In this document: positions 29,657 through 38,913 of the stretch, piece after piece
Position numbering within the stretch: the stretch's first letter is position 1
Layout of the letters: each line of letters begins with the position of its first letter
Program-made: the position numbers and the translations under genes
Assembly: GCF_020268605.1 (NCBI RefSeq)
Contig: NZ_CP084222.1
Location: 2,480,001-2,544,000 of the forward strand
Length of the DNA stretch: 64,000 nucleotides
From: Arsenophonus apicola
Lineage (GTDB): Bacteria > Pseudomonadota > Gammaproteobacteria > Enterobacterales > Enterobacteriaceae
Direction: 5' to 3'
The notes under the pieces: model-generated
What the model was told of the DNA's origin: nothing
Seen by the model: only the letters and a program-made list of their open reading frames with translations
Databases searched by the model: none

Positions 29657-31081
29657 TTATTTTTTCTTCGCTTTAGGATTAGGTAAATCAGTAATACTTC
29701 CTTCAAATACTTCGGCTGCCATACCAATTGACTCATATAATGTAGGGTGAGCATGAATGGTCAAAGCAATATCTTCTGCATCACAACCCATTTCAATCGC
29801 TAGACCAATTTCACCGAGTAATTCGCCTCCATTAACACCGACAACCGCTCCACCAATAACACGGTGAGTTTCTTTATCAAAAATAAGCTTGGTCATACCC
29901 TCTGAACAATCAGATGCGATAGCACGACCAGAAGCAGCCCATGGGAAAGAGGCCACTTCATAACTAATACCTTTTTCTTTAGCTTCTTTTTCCGTCAAAC
30001 CAACCCAGGCAACCTCAGGCTCAGTATAAGCAATTGAAGGGATAACTTTTGGATCAAAATAGTGTTTCAAACCAGAGATCACCTCAGCCGCCACATGACC
30101 TTCATGGACACCTTTATGAGCCAACATTGGTTGGCCAACAATGTCACCAATCGCATAAATATGGGGCACATTAGTACGCATCTGTTTGTCTGTGGGGATA
30201 AAACCGCGATCATCCACTTCTACTCCCGCTTTACCCGCATCAATTAATTTGCCATTGGGTACACGACCAATTGCCACTAAAACAGCATCATAACGTTGTG
30301 GTTTCGCCGGCGCCTTCTTGCCTTCCATTGTGACATAAATACCATCTTTTTTAGCTTCAACCGCAGTCACTTTAGTCTCAAGCATTAAATTAAACTTCTT
30401 ACTTATCTGTTTAGTAAAAAGCTTAACAATATCTTTATCTGCAGCAGGGATAACCTGATCGAACATTTCCACAACATCAATTTCCGATCCTAATGCATGA
30501 TAAACAGTAGCCATTTCTAAACCAATGATACCGCCGCCCATAACTAACATACGTTTGGGCACTTTTTTTAGTTGCAGAGCATCAGTAGAGTCCCACACTC
30601 GCGGATCATCATGTGGAATAAATGGAAGCTGGATCGGACGTGAACCTGCTGCAATAATGGCAATGTCAAAGTTTATTGTCGTTACTTCTTTTTCACCTTC
30701 AACGACCAAGGTATTAGCGCCGGTAAATTTACCTAAGCCATTAACAACTTTAACTTTACGGCCTTTTGCCATTCCTGCTAGACCCGTTGTTAATTGACCA
30801 ATCACTTTTTCTTTCCACAACCTTACTTTATCGATATCGGTTTTCGGTTCACCAAATACGATCCCATGTGCCGCCAAGGCCTTGGCTTCTTCAATAACTT
30901 TTGCAACATGTAATAATGCTTTAGAAGGAATACAACCAACATTGAGACAAACACCGCCTAATGTTGCATAACGCTCGACTAAAACTGTTTCTAAACCCAG
31001 ATCTGCACAGCGAAAAGCTGCTGAATAACCCGCAGGGCCCGCACCTAGAACCACTACTTGGGTTTTAATTTCAGTACTCAT
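29657..31081 (-). CDS. lpd: Dihydrolipoyl dehydrogenase (E3)
   Basis: 474 residues from the ATG at 31081, the length of the Escherichia coli enzyme; the ATG one codon upstream is less likely. FAD-binding GAGPAGYSAAFR near the N-terminus, redox disulfide GGVCLNVGC (Cys 45/50), NAD-binding GGGIIGLEMA, and the C-terminal HAHPTLYES with the catalytic His. FAD enzyme that reoxidises dihydrolipoamide for pyruvate and 2-oxoglutarate dehydrogenases. It ends the pdhR-aceEF-lpd cluster, after a terminator-like hairpin following aceF, so it likely has its own promoter as well. Confidence 0.97.
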   Translation of the reverse strand: MSTEIKTQVVVLGAGPAGYSAAFRCADLGLETVLVERYATLGGVCLNVGCIPSKALLHVAKVIEEAKALAAHGIVFGEPKTDIDKVRLWKEKVIGQLTTGLAGMAKGRKVKVVNGLGKFTGANTLVVEGEKEVTTINFDIAIIAAGSRPIQLPFIPHDDPRVWDSTDALQLKKVPKRMLVMGGGIIGLEMATVYHALGSEIDVVEMFDQVIPAADKDIVKLFTKQISKKFNLMLETKVTAVEAKKDGIYVTMEGKKAPAKPQRYDAVLVAIGRVPNGKLIDAGKAGVEVDDRGFIPTDKQMRTNVPHIYAIGDIVGQPMLAHKGVHEGHVAAEVISGLKHYFDPKVIPSIAYTEPEVAWVGLTEKEAKEKGISYEVASFPWAASGRAIASDCSEGMTKLIFDKETHRVIGGAVVGVNGGELLGEIGLAIEMGCDAEDIALTIHAHPTLYESIGMAAEVFEGSITDLPNPKAKKK

Positions 31082-31258
31082 CATGACCTCTTACTTTTGT
31101 TGTCCGGCGGGTCAGACGAAAAAATTTATAACCACCGAGACGTGTGTACTACAGGCAGTTTACAGAATTGTTAACATTCTTGAAAGCACTCGAACGTGAC
31201 AGAACTCTCAACCTATAGGATGAAATAGAAAAAATTCTGTAACTACTAATAATAAAAT

Positions 31259-31279
31259 AGACCGACATTCTGCCGGTCT
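31259..31279 (-). terminator. Hairpin between aceF and lpd
   Basis: AGACCG/CGGTCT stem (with imperfect inner pairs) followed on the minus strand by ATTTTATT just after the aceF stop. Probably a partial terminator; lpd keeps a 200-base upstream region. Confidence 0.6.
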
Positions 31280-31284
31280 ATAAA

Positions 31285-32910
31285 TCACATAACCAAACGG
31301 CGAATATCACTCATTAACTGTGCAATACGAGTGACGAAACGCGCGCCGTCTGCACCATCAATAACACGATGATCAAAAGAGAGTGACATAGGTAATATCA
31401 GACGTGAAATAAATTCACTACCATTCCATACTGGTTTCATTGATGAGCGAGATAGCCCCATAATAGCCACTTCTGGCGCATTAATAATGGGTGTAAAACT
31501 CGTCGTCCCGATACCACCTAAACTAGAAATGGTAAAGCTGCCACCTTGCATATCAGACGCAGTCAACTTGCCGGCACGTGCTTTCTTCGATACTTCCATC
31601 AATTCTTTTGAAAGCTCGATAATGCCTTTCTTATTGACATCGCGAATTACAGGAACAACTAAACCATTTGGTGTATCAACGGCGATACCAATATGAACAT
31701 ATTTTTTCAATGTTAATCGCTGGGCATCCTCAGAAATGGAACTATTAAAACGAGGCATTTCTTCTAATGCTCGAGCAACCGCTTTCATGACAAAAACTAA
31801 TGGTGTAATTTTTATCCCCGTTTGCAACTTTTCCATCTCTTTATTCTGCTGCTTACGGAAAGCTTCTACTTCTGTAATATCAGCATCTTCCATAACGGTC
31901 ACATGCGGGATCATTACCCAGTTACGACTCAAATTAGCACTAGATATCTTTTGAATGCGACCGAGTTCAACTTCTTCAACTTCACCAAATTTACTAAAAT
32001 CAACTTTTGGCCATGGTAGCATGCCAGGCAAACCACCCGCCGTTGTCGCTCCGGCCTCAGAATGTTTTACCGCTTCTTTCACATAAGCCTGAACGTCTTC
32101 ACGCAAAATACGGCCTTTACGTCCAGTTCCGTTTACCTTAGCCAGATTGACCCCAAATTCACGCGCTAAACGGCGAATAACCGGCGTTGCATGCACATAC
32201 GCATCATTTTCAATAAATTCATTCTTGGTCGCAGAAACATCACTTACCTTAGCCGCGGATGAGACTCGAGATGGCTCAGAAGATGGAGCCGCTGATTTGG
32301 TTGCTATTTCAGCGCTGCTCGTTTCCGCACTAGCAATTGGCGAAGCTGCGGTAGCATCAACTGCAAAAATCATAATAAGTGAACCAGTTTTAACTTTATC
32401 ACCTTTTGCAATTTTGATCTCTTTGACTTCACCAGCAAACGGTGCAGGCACTTCCATCGATGCCTTTTCGCCTTCCACAGTAATGAGTGATTGCTCAGTG
32501 GAAATTTTATCACCAACGTTAACCATTACATCAGTAACTTCAACTTCATCATTACCAATATCCGGTACAATAACTTCCTTTAATTCACTTTTTACTCGTT
32601 CTGCATCTTTGCTATCTGCTTTATCCGAGTTTGGGCTTGCATCTGTGGCTATTTTAGCACTAGCTTCCGGCGCTTTTTCCGCTGTATCAAAAACCATGAT
32701 CAATTTGCCAGTTGCCACTTTGTCACCAACAGCGACTTTAATTTCTTTAACAACCCCAGCCTGTGGTGACGGAACTTCCATTGACGCCTTTTCACCTTCT
32801 ACGGTAATTAATGACTGCTCAACATCAACTTTATCGCCCACTTTTACCATAATTTCGGTAACTTCAACTTCATCTGCACCAATATCAGGAACGTTAATTT
32901 GAATAGACAT
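31285..32910 (-). CDS. aceF: Dihydrolipoamide acetyltransferase (E2 of pyruvate dehydrogenase)
   Basis: 541 residues. Two lipoyl domains at about 1-75 and 110-185, each with the lipoylation motif VEGEKASMEVP (Lys 41 and Lys 149); a linker rich in Ala and Ser; the E1/E3-binding domain with TPVIRRLAREFGVNL and GTGRKGRILREDV; and the catalytic core ending in SLSFDHRVIDGADGARF with the active-site His. Escherichia coli E2 has three lipoyl domains and 630 residues, so one domain is absent here, as in several relatives. It transfers acetyl to CoA at the complex core. It follows aceE by 12 bp. Confidence 0.96.
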   Translation of the reverse strand: MSIQINVPDIGADEVEVTEIMVKVGDKVDVEQSLITVEGEKASMEVPSPQAGVVKEIKVAVGDKVATGKLIMVFDTAEKAPEASAKIATDASPNSDKADSKDAERVKSELKEVIVPDIGNDEVEVTDVMVNVGDKISTEQSLITVEGEKASMEVPAPFAGEVKEIKIAKGDKVKTGSLIMIFAVDATAASPIASAETSSAEIATKSAAPSSEPSRVSSAAKVSDVSATKNEFIENDAYVHATPVIRRLAREFGVNLAKVNGTGRKGRILREDVQAYVKEAVKHSEAGATTAGGLPGMLPWPKVDFSKFGEVEEVELGRIQKISSANLSRNWVMIPHVTVMEDADITEVEAFRKQQNKEMEKLQTGIKITPLVFVMKAVARALEEMPRFNSSISEDAQRLTLKKYVHIGIAVDTPNGLVVPVIRDVNKKGIIELSKELMEVSKKARAGKLTASDMQGGSFTISSLGGIGTTSFTPIINAPEVAIMGLSRSSMKPVWNGSEFISRLILPMSLSFDHRVIDGADGARFVTRIAQLMSDIRRLVM

Positions 32911-32922
32911 TGATTTTACCTC

Positions 32923-35586
32923 TTATGCCAGACGCGGGTTAATTTTTTCTGGGTTGATGTTGTATTTTTTGATGGCTTCATCCACCAATTTTACATCTAT
33001 TTCACCACGTTTTGCTAATTCACCCAACGCCGCTACTACTACATAGGAAGTATCAACCTCAAAATGATGACGGAGGTTTTCACGGCTATCTGAACGACCA
33101 AAACCATCAGTACCCAAAACACGATAATCACTTGCCGGAATGTAGGAACGAATTTGTTCTGCAAATAATTTCATATAATCTGTTGATGCAACTGCAGGCG
33201 CATCATTCATAATTTGAGCAACATAAGGTTCACGAGGTTTATCAGATGGGTGTAACATATTCCAGCGTTCACAATCTTGTCCTTCACGAGCTAATTCGGT
33301 AAATGACGTTACACTATAAACATCAGAACCAATACCGTACTCACTAGACAAAATTTTTGCCGCTTCGCGAACGTGACGCATCATCGAACCCGATCCCAAT
33401 AATTGGACTTTGCCTTTTTTGCCATTTAGTGATTCAAATTTATAAATACCTTTACGAATACCTTCCTCAACACCAGCAGGCATCGCTGGCATATGATAAT
33501 TTTCGTTCAAGGTAGTAATATAGTAGTAAACATTTTCTTGTTTCTCACCATACATACGAACTAAACCATCATGCATAATAACAGCAACTTCATAAGCATA
33601 AGCTGGATCATAAGAGATACAGTTAGGTATGGTTAGTGACTGGATATGGCTATGGCCATCTTCATGCTGCAAACCTTCACCATTCAATGTAGTACGCCCC
33701 GAAGTTCCGCCAATCAGGAAGCCACGCGCTTGCTGGTCTCCCGCAGCCCATAACAGATCACCAATACGCTGGAAGCCAAACATGGAATAATAAATATAAA
33801 ATGGGATCATTGGCAGGTTATTTGTGCTATATGATGTAGCCGCAGCTAACCAAGAGGCACCAGCACCCAATTCATTAATACCTTCTTGAAGAATTTGACC
33901 TTTTTCATCTTCTTTGTAATAAGCAACTTGTTCGCGATCCTGAGGAGTGTACTGTTGTCCATTTGGACTATAGATCCCAATCTGACGGAATAAACCTTCC
34001 ATACCAAAAGTACGTGCTTCATCAGCTATAATTGGCACTAGACGATCTTTAATTGAGTTATTTTTTAACATTACGTTCAAAGCACGTACAAATGCGATCG
34101 TAGTAGAGATTTCTTTATTTTGTTCGGCCAATAATTGGTTAAAATCTTCTAGACTAGGAATATCTAATTTTTCATCAAAGGTCGGATTTCGGGCTGGTAA
34201 ATATCCGCCTAATGCCTGACGACGCTCATGCAGATATTTATATTCATCTGAATCTTCTTTAAAAGTAATAAAAGGCAATTTTTCTATTTGATCATCCGCT
34301 ACCGGCACATTAAAGCGATCACGGAAATAACGAACTCCTTCCAGGTTCATTTTTTTCACCTGGTGGGCAATATTTTTACCTTCGGCAGTATCGCCCATGC
34401 CATAGCCTTTAACCGTTTGAGCTAAAATGACAGTTGGCTTACCTTTAGTGTCTTGCGCTTGCTTAAAAGCGGCATAGACTTTTTTCGGATCATGACCACC
34501 ACGATTTAACGACCATATTTCATCATCGGTCATATCCTTGACGAGTGCACTTGTCTCAGGATAACGATTGAAGAAGTGTTCACGAACATAAGCGCCATCT
34601 TTAGATTTAAATGTTTGATAGTCACCATCTAAAGTTTCATTCATCAACTGAATAAGTTTACCTGAAGTATCTTTGCGCAATAATTCATCCCAGCGGCCAC
34701 CCCACAGGACTTTAATGACCTGCCATCCTGCACCGCTAAAGATACCTTCTAATTCATTAACAATCTTACCATTACCAGTAACTGGCCCATCAAGGCGTTG
34801 TAAGTTACAGTTGATTACAAAAACAAGGTTATCTAACTTTTCACGAGTCGCAATTGTGATAGCGCCTTTCGATTCAGGCTCATCCATTTCACCGTCACCA
34901 AGGAAAGCATAAACTGTCTGATCTGCAGTATCCTTTAAACCTCGGTGTTGTAAGTATTTTAAGAATTTTGCTTGATAAATAGCACCAATTGGGCCTAATC
35001 CCATCGACACTGTCGGAAATTGCCAAAACTCTGGCATCAATTTAGGATGAGGGTAAGAGGAAAGACCTTTGCCACCAATTTCTTGCCGGAAATTGTCCAT
35101 TTGCTCTTCAGTGAGACGGCCTTCCAAAAATGCACGTGCATAGATACCAGGCGAAATATGTCCTTGGCAATAAACTAAATCTCCACCATTTTTATTGTTT
35201 TTTGCCTTGAAGAAGTGATTAAAACAGACTTCATATAAAGTTGCAGAAGACTGGAAGGAAGCCATATGACCACCTAACTCCAGATCTTTTTTAGAAGCTC
35301 GTAAAACCGCCATTACAGCATTCCAACGAATCGCAGAGCGAATACGACGCTCTAAATCCATGTTGCCTGGATAATCAGGCTCATCCTCTACGGAAATAGT
35401 GTTGATATAATCACAGTTTCCAGAACCCGCTGCGATATTAACGCCGCCCTTACGTGCTTGTTGTAATACTTGATCAATAAGATACTGAGCACGATCAACA
35501 CCTTCTTCACGGATGACCGATTCGATCGCCTGTAACCAGTCGCGAGTTTCGATCGGATCCACGTCATTCTTCGACATATCTGACAT
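32923..35586 (-). CDS. aceE: Pyruvate dehydrogenase E1 component
   Basis: 887 residues, identical in length to the Escherichia coli protein and collinear with it. The thiamine-diphosphate motif begins FLGDGEMDEPESKG and ends in NCNLQRLDGPV. ETRDWLQAIESVIREEGV at the N-terminus mediates E2 binding, and the catalytic histidine region HEDGHSHIQSL is present. It decarboxylates pyruvate and acetylates the E2 lipoyl groups. It is transcribed with aceF; pdhR lies 161 bp upstream. Confidence 0.97.
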   Translation of the reverse strand: MSDMSKNDVDPIETRDWLQAIESVIREEGVDRAQYLIDQVLQQARKGGVNIAAGSGNCDYINTISVEDEPDYPGNMDLERRIRSAIRWNAVMAVLRASKKDLELGGHMASFQSSATLYEVCFNHFFKAKNNKNGGDLVYCQGHISPGIYARAFLEGRLTEEQMDNFRQEIGGKGLSSYPHPKLMPEFWQFPTVSMGLGPIGAIYQAKFLKYLQHRGLKDTADQTVYAFLGDGEMDEPESKGAITIATREKLDNLVFVINCNLQRLDGPVTGNGKIVNELEGIFSGAGWQVIKVLWGGRWDELLRKDTSGKLIQLMNETLDGDYQTFKSKDGAYVREHFFNRYPETSALVKDMTDDEIWSLNRGGHDPKKVYAAFKQAQDTKGKPTVILAQTVKGYGMGDTAEGKNIAHQVKKMNLEGVRYFRDRFNVPVADDQIEKLPFITFKEDSDEYKYLHERRQALGGYLPARNPTFDEKLDIPSLEDFNQLLAEQNKEISTTIAFVRALNVMLKNNSIKDRLVPIIADEARTFGMEGLFRQIGIYSPNGQQYTPQDREQVAYYKEDEKGQILQEGINELGAGASWLAAATSYSTNNLPMIPFYIYYSMFGFQRIGDLLWAAGDQQARGFLIGGTSGRTTLNGEGLQHEDGHSHIQSLTIPNCISYDPAYAYEVAVIMHDGLVRMYGEKQENVYYYITTLNENYHMPAMPAGVEEGIRKGIYKFESLNGKKGKVQLLGSGSMMRHVREAAKILSSEYGIGSDVYSVTSFTELAREGQDCERWNMLHPSDKPREPYVAQIMNDAPAVASTDYMKLFAEQIRSYIPASDYRVLGTDGFGRSDSRENLRHHFEVDTSYVVVAALGELAKRGEIDVKLVDEAIKKYNINPEKINPRLA

Positions 35587-35747
35587 GGTCTATTCCTTAT
35601 CTATTATCTGTTTCTAATATAGTTACTGAGCCATCTTTTGAACATATTTACTAAACCAGAAAGAAGAACAAAAGATAGTTCCTATTGCCGCAACTTTGTC
35701 TCTAAAAAATCAGAGCAGTAATGCAGACGCAGCAACAAAAATCTGCA
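35587..35747 (-). other. pdhR-aceE intergenic region
   Basis: 161 bases with no gene. It may contain the internal aceE promoter seen in relatives, but no clear -35/-10 was placed. Confidence 0.4.
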
Positions 35748-36521
35748 CTACTCAATTAAATTTTGGGATTGATGTACTCGACGTAAAGAACGCTCACGAC
35801 GTGTATGCTCACGACTGATGTCCAGCAAAATCTCCTCAATAAAGGCTAAATGACGATGTGAAGCTTCCTGTGCTTTTTCAGGTTCACGTGCGATAATTGC
35901 TTCAAAAATTTGAGTTCTATGTTTACTTACTGCTGCATGCATTTCTTTACGTGTATATAAACACTCAAAATTTTGTCTAATATTCTGCTCTAACATTGGA
36001 AGCATACAACGAAGTATATGGATTAATACCACATTATGCGCCGCTTCAGTAACAACCAACTGATATTGCAAAACAGCCTCGACTTCAGCATTAACATCCC
36101 CACGCTCTTGGATATCTTGAATTTGTAGATGACTTATCTTAATTCGGGCCAGATCCTCATCTGTTCCTCTTAAAGCAGCATAATAAGCCGCAATACCTTC
36201 AAGTGCGTGACGCGTTTCCAAAAGATCAAATTGTGATTCCATATGCCCAGATAATAACTGGGTAAGCGGATCACTAAAGCTTTGCCATAGATTTGTTTGG
36301 ACGAATGTACCGCCACCTTGTCGGCGAAGAAGAAAACCTTTTGCTTCTAGCTTTTGAATCGCCTCACGCAAAGAAGGACGAGAGACATCAAATTGCTTTG
36401 CCAACTCGCGTTCAGGTAGCAATTTTTCTCCGGGGCGCAATATTCCTTCAAGAATTAAATGCTCAAGTCGCTGTTCAATGACATCAGATAATTTAGGTTG
36501 GCGAATTTTGCTATAAACCAT
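35748..36521 (-). CDS. pdhR: Pyruvate-responsive repressor PdhR (GntR/FadR family)
   Basis: 257 residues. The N-terminal winged helix (SDVIEQRLEHLILEGILRPG, ELAKQFDVSRPSLREAI, GGGTFV) is nearly the Escherichia coli PdhR sequence. The C-terminal FCD effector domain (about 75-230) has RHALEGIAAYYAAL and EAAHNVVL, with conserved His and Asp residues. It represses its own operon until pyruvate accumulates. A perfect operator lies 57 bp upstream. First gene of pdhR-aceEF-lpd. Confidence 0.96.
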   Translation of the reverse strand: MVYSKIRQPKLSDVIEQRLEHLILEGILRPGEKLLPERELAKQFDVSRPSLREAIQKLEAKGFLLRRQGGGTFVQTNLWQSFSDPLTQLLSGHMESQFDLLETRHALEGIAAYYAALRGTDEDLARIKISHLQIQDIQERGDVNAEVEAVLQYQLVVTEAAHNVVLIHILRCMLPMLEQNIRQNFECLYTRKEMHAAVSKHRTQIFEAIIAREPEKAQEASHRHLAFIEEILLDISREHTRRERSLRRVHQSQNLIE

Positions 36522-36577
36522 ATTTACAATAAGCCACTTATATTTTGCGTAAATATTTATTTAACACTACCAAAGTC

Positions 36578-36594
36578 AATTGGTAATACCAATT
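36578..36594. promoter_or_regulatory. PdhR operator
   Basis: AATTGGTAATACCAATT is a perfect 17-bp palindrome matching the PdhR consensus (AATTGGT-nnn-ACCAATT). It lies 57 bp before the pdhR start, where it would block the operon promoter: autoregulation. Confidence 0.88.
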
Positions 36595-36599
36595 TATCC

Positions 36600-37072
36600 T
36601 AGATGTACATAAAGTAACAAAGTATTCACCAGCTGTCCATAAAAGCTTAAATTTAACCTTAAAAAACTTGTACTTTTTGATAAGGATTTTTAAAAAATCA
36701 AAAAAATTATATTTTCAGTCTGTTTTTAAGCAGTAATATTAAATTTCCTATATATATAATTAATCAGCTGAAACGTTAATATTTGCACTTAATTAAATAA
36801 TAAATCAATTTAAGTGAATAAAAATTTAATATAGCAACTAAAAACTCAACAAATTTTTATAATTGATATTAATGTTTTTCAGTGAAAATGATTGATCGAA
36901 TTGATGTTAAAGAATACTTAATTCGAAAATAGATAAAGTAATTAAAAAAGTTTAACTAATGTCAGTATATTATCTTGGTATTTTTACAAGTTAACGTATT
37001 GAAATACTTAACCACATAATATTGACTTAAGCAAAACTCATTGCTATATCATTATTTTGCCTGAATAAATAG
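36600..37072. other. AT-rich region where aroP, ampE and ampD lie in relatives
   Basis: About 470 bases at very low GC. I find no reading frame resembling AmpD, AmpE or AroP and no RNA gene. In Escherichia coli these three genes stand between nadC and pdhR. Their complete absence points to deletion and erosion. Confidence 0.5.
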
Positions 37073-37993
37073 CTAAGATATTTTAGCAATATCATCCAAT
37101 GGCTGATTAAGTCTCATAGAAAGATCTATAGCTGTTATATTTTTTGTTAATGCGCCAACAGAGATATAATCTACACCTGTCTTAGCATACTCTTTTAATG
37201 TTTTTAGCGTGATATTACCAGATACTTCGAGAGCCACCCTTCCCTTAGCAATCATTACCGCTTCTTTCATCATAGGAATAGTAAAGTTATCCAACATAAC
37301 GATATCGGCTTTTGCTTCTACAGCTTCAATCAATTAATTTATATTTTCAACTTCAACTTCAATAGGAACACTTGTATGCGCTAAACGCGCTTTTTTAATT
37401 GCCGAAGTAATATTACCTGCCGCAATAATATGATTTTCTTTAATTAAATAAGCATCAAATAAGCCTAACCTATGATTAAAACCACCGCCACAAAGTACTG
37501 CATATTTGAGCGCAGCCCTTAAACCAGGAATGGTCTTACGCGTATCTAACAACTTTACATCTGTGCCTTGTAATATCTCAACATAACTAGCTGTTTTGCT
37601 AGCAACACCTGATAAAGTTTGAAGGAAATTAAGCGCAACCCTTTCAGCGATTAACAGTATATGGGCATCGCCTTCGATAGTACAAAGCATCTGACCAGAT
37701 TTAATTTTATCGCCATCACTGACCTGCCATCTAAGCTGAACAGATTGATCAAGTTGTTTAAATATTTCCTCTACCCAACGCATTCCACAAAAAATACCAT
37801 CTTCCCGAGTAATTATTTTAGCAATAGCCAACTGATTTTTTGCAAGCAGCTGTCCACTAATATCACTCTCTATATTTATACTCCCGCCTAAATCCTCCTG
37901 TAATGCGAAAGTAACATTGGCAGGAATATCTTGATGTAAACGTTCTAATAATTGTTCCTTACGTCGCTCCATATCATGATTGATAAGTACCAT
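37073..37993 (-). pseudogene. nadC: Quinolinate phosphoribosyltransferase split by an in-frame stop codon
   Basis: The frame from the ATG at 37993 encodes a NadC closely like the Escherichia coli protein (ALQEDLGG, GIFCGMRWVEE, ALNFLQTLSGVA, LLDTRKTIPGLRAALKYAV, NHRLGLFDAYLIKENHI, EVEVEN). A TAA at 37336-37334 then interrupts it. The same frame continues at once with EAVEAKADIVMLDNF, LEVSGNITL and VDYISVGALTKNI to 37073. The TAA occupies a position normally Glu (GAA to TAA needs one change). NadC makes nicotinate mononucleotide from quinolinate in de novo NAD synthesis. Unless the stop is read through, this path is lost. Relative to ppdD the gene is reversed compared with Escherichia coli. 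Confidence 0.88.
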
Positions 37994-38475
37994 TACAACT
38001 CCTCAATATTTACAGTAATAAAATATTACTAACTTGTACTCCACACTATCGTATAAATATTTCTAGTAAATTTTTGATTAATTTACTTCAATCTAATAAG
38101 TTACTACAACATAGAAAATCTAAATAGAGATTTTTACTGTACAATTAATATAAATACCTTACTAATAAAAATTCTTTATCTTAAAAGAAAACAAATAATA
38201 TATTTTACAAAATATATGACAAACATATATATTCAAAATTAGCTAGCATGAATTGTTATTTACTCCTGTCATAAGCAAACTTACAAATGATGACTAATAT
38301 TAAAAAATTTATTCCATTAAAAAATAACCAAACTAATTATTTGTGAATTTGCTCGAATTTATTTTTTTTATTTTCAACATAAAAAAATAATATTTAGAAC
38401 AATATTCTAATATTTCATTTTCTCATTGTTATTTTTTCCTACCATTGCGCATCATCACATTACCTTCAATCGATA
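37994..38475. other. AT-rich intergenic region between nadC and ppdD
   Basis: About 480 bases of very low GC separating divergent nadC and ppdD. Promoters for both are expected. No gene remnant or repeat was recognised. Confidence 0.5.
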
Positions 38476-38910
38476 ATGGAAAATATGATGAAACAACAAG
38501 GATTTTCTCTAATGGAAATAATGGTTGCAATTGCAATTATTGCAGTTCTTAGTGCAATTAGTATTCCAAGCTACAAAAGTTATATGCAAAAAGCCTCTCT
38601 AACTGACATGTTGCAATTTATTGTGCCTTATAAAATGCATACCGAACTGTGTGGATTTGAAAATGGACATTTTACAGGTTGCCACAATGGCGTATCTTCA
38701 ATTCCAACAAATAAGACCGGAAAATATGTTAGTGATATTGAAGTGAAAGATGGAACAATTAAAGTTGTGGGTACAAAATCACTGAAAGATTTAACAATAA
38801 CGTTAGATCCGACATTATCTACAACAGAAAATCAAGTGAGCTGGAAAGTTTCTTGTGAAAGTACAGATTCCGGATTAAAAAAACATTGTGCAAACACTTT
38901 CAGATTCTAA
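38476..38910 (+). CDS. ppdD: Type IV pilus major prepilin (PpdD)
   Basis: 144 residues; the ATG codons at 38485 or 38488 are alternatives. A short positively charged leader MMKQQG ends at the prepilin peptidase site G|FSLMEI, with Glu 5 of the mature protein, followed by the hydrophobic helix (IMVAIAIIAVLSAISIP). The C-terminal globular part has two Cys pairs that could form disulfides. It corresponds to Escherichia coli PpdD (146 residues). It forms one operon with hofB (3 bp gap) and hofC. The operon's assembly platform gene is broken, so pili may not be made. Confidence 0.92.
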   Translation: MENMMKQQGFSLMEIMVAIAIIAVLSAISIPSYKSYMQKASLTDMLQFIVPYKMHTELCGFENGHFTGCHNGVSSIPTNKTGKYVSDIEVKDGTIKVVGTKSLKDLTITLDPTLSTTENQVSWKVSCESTDSGLKKHCANTFRF

Positions 38911-38913
38911 ATA

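Noticed and set aside
32147..32902. Open plus-strand frame of 251 codons opposite aceF
   Set aside because: It is the antisense of the two lipoyl domains and linker, repetitive and rich in Ser/Thr, with no ribosome site or recognisable motif.
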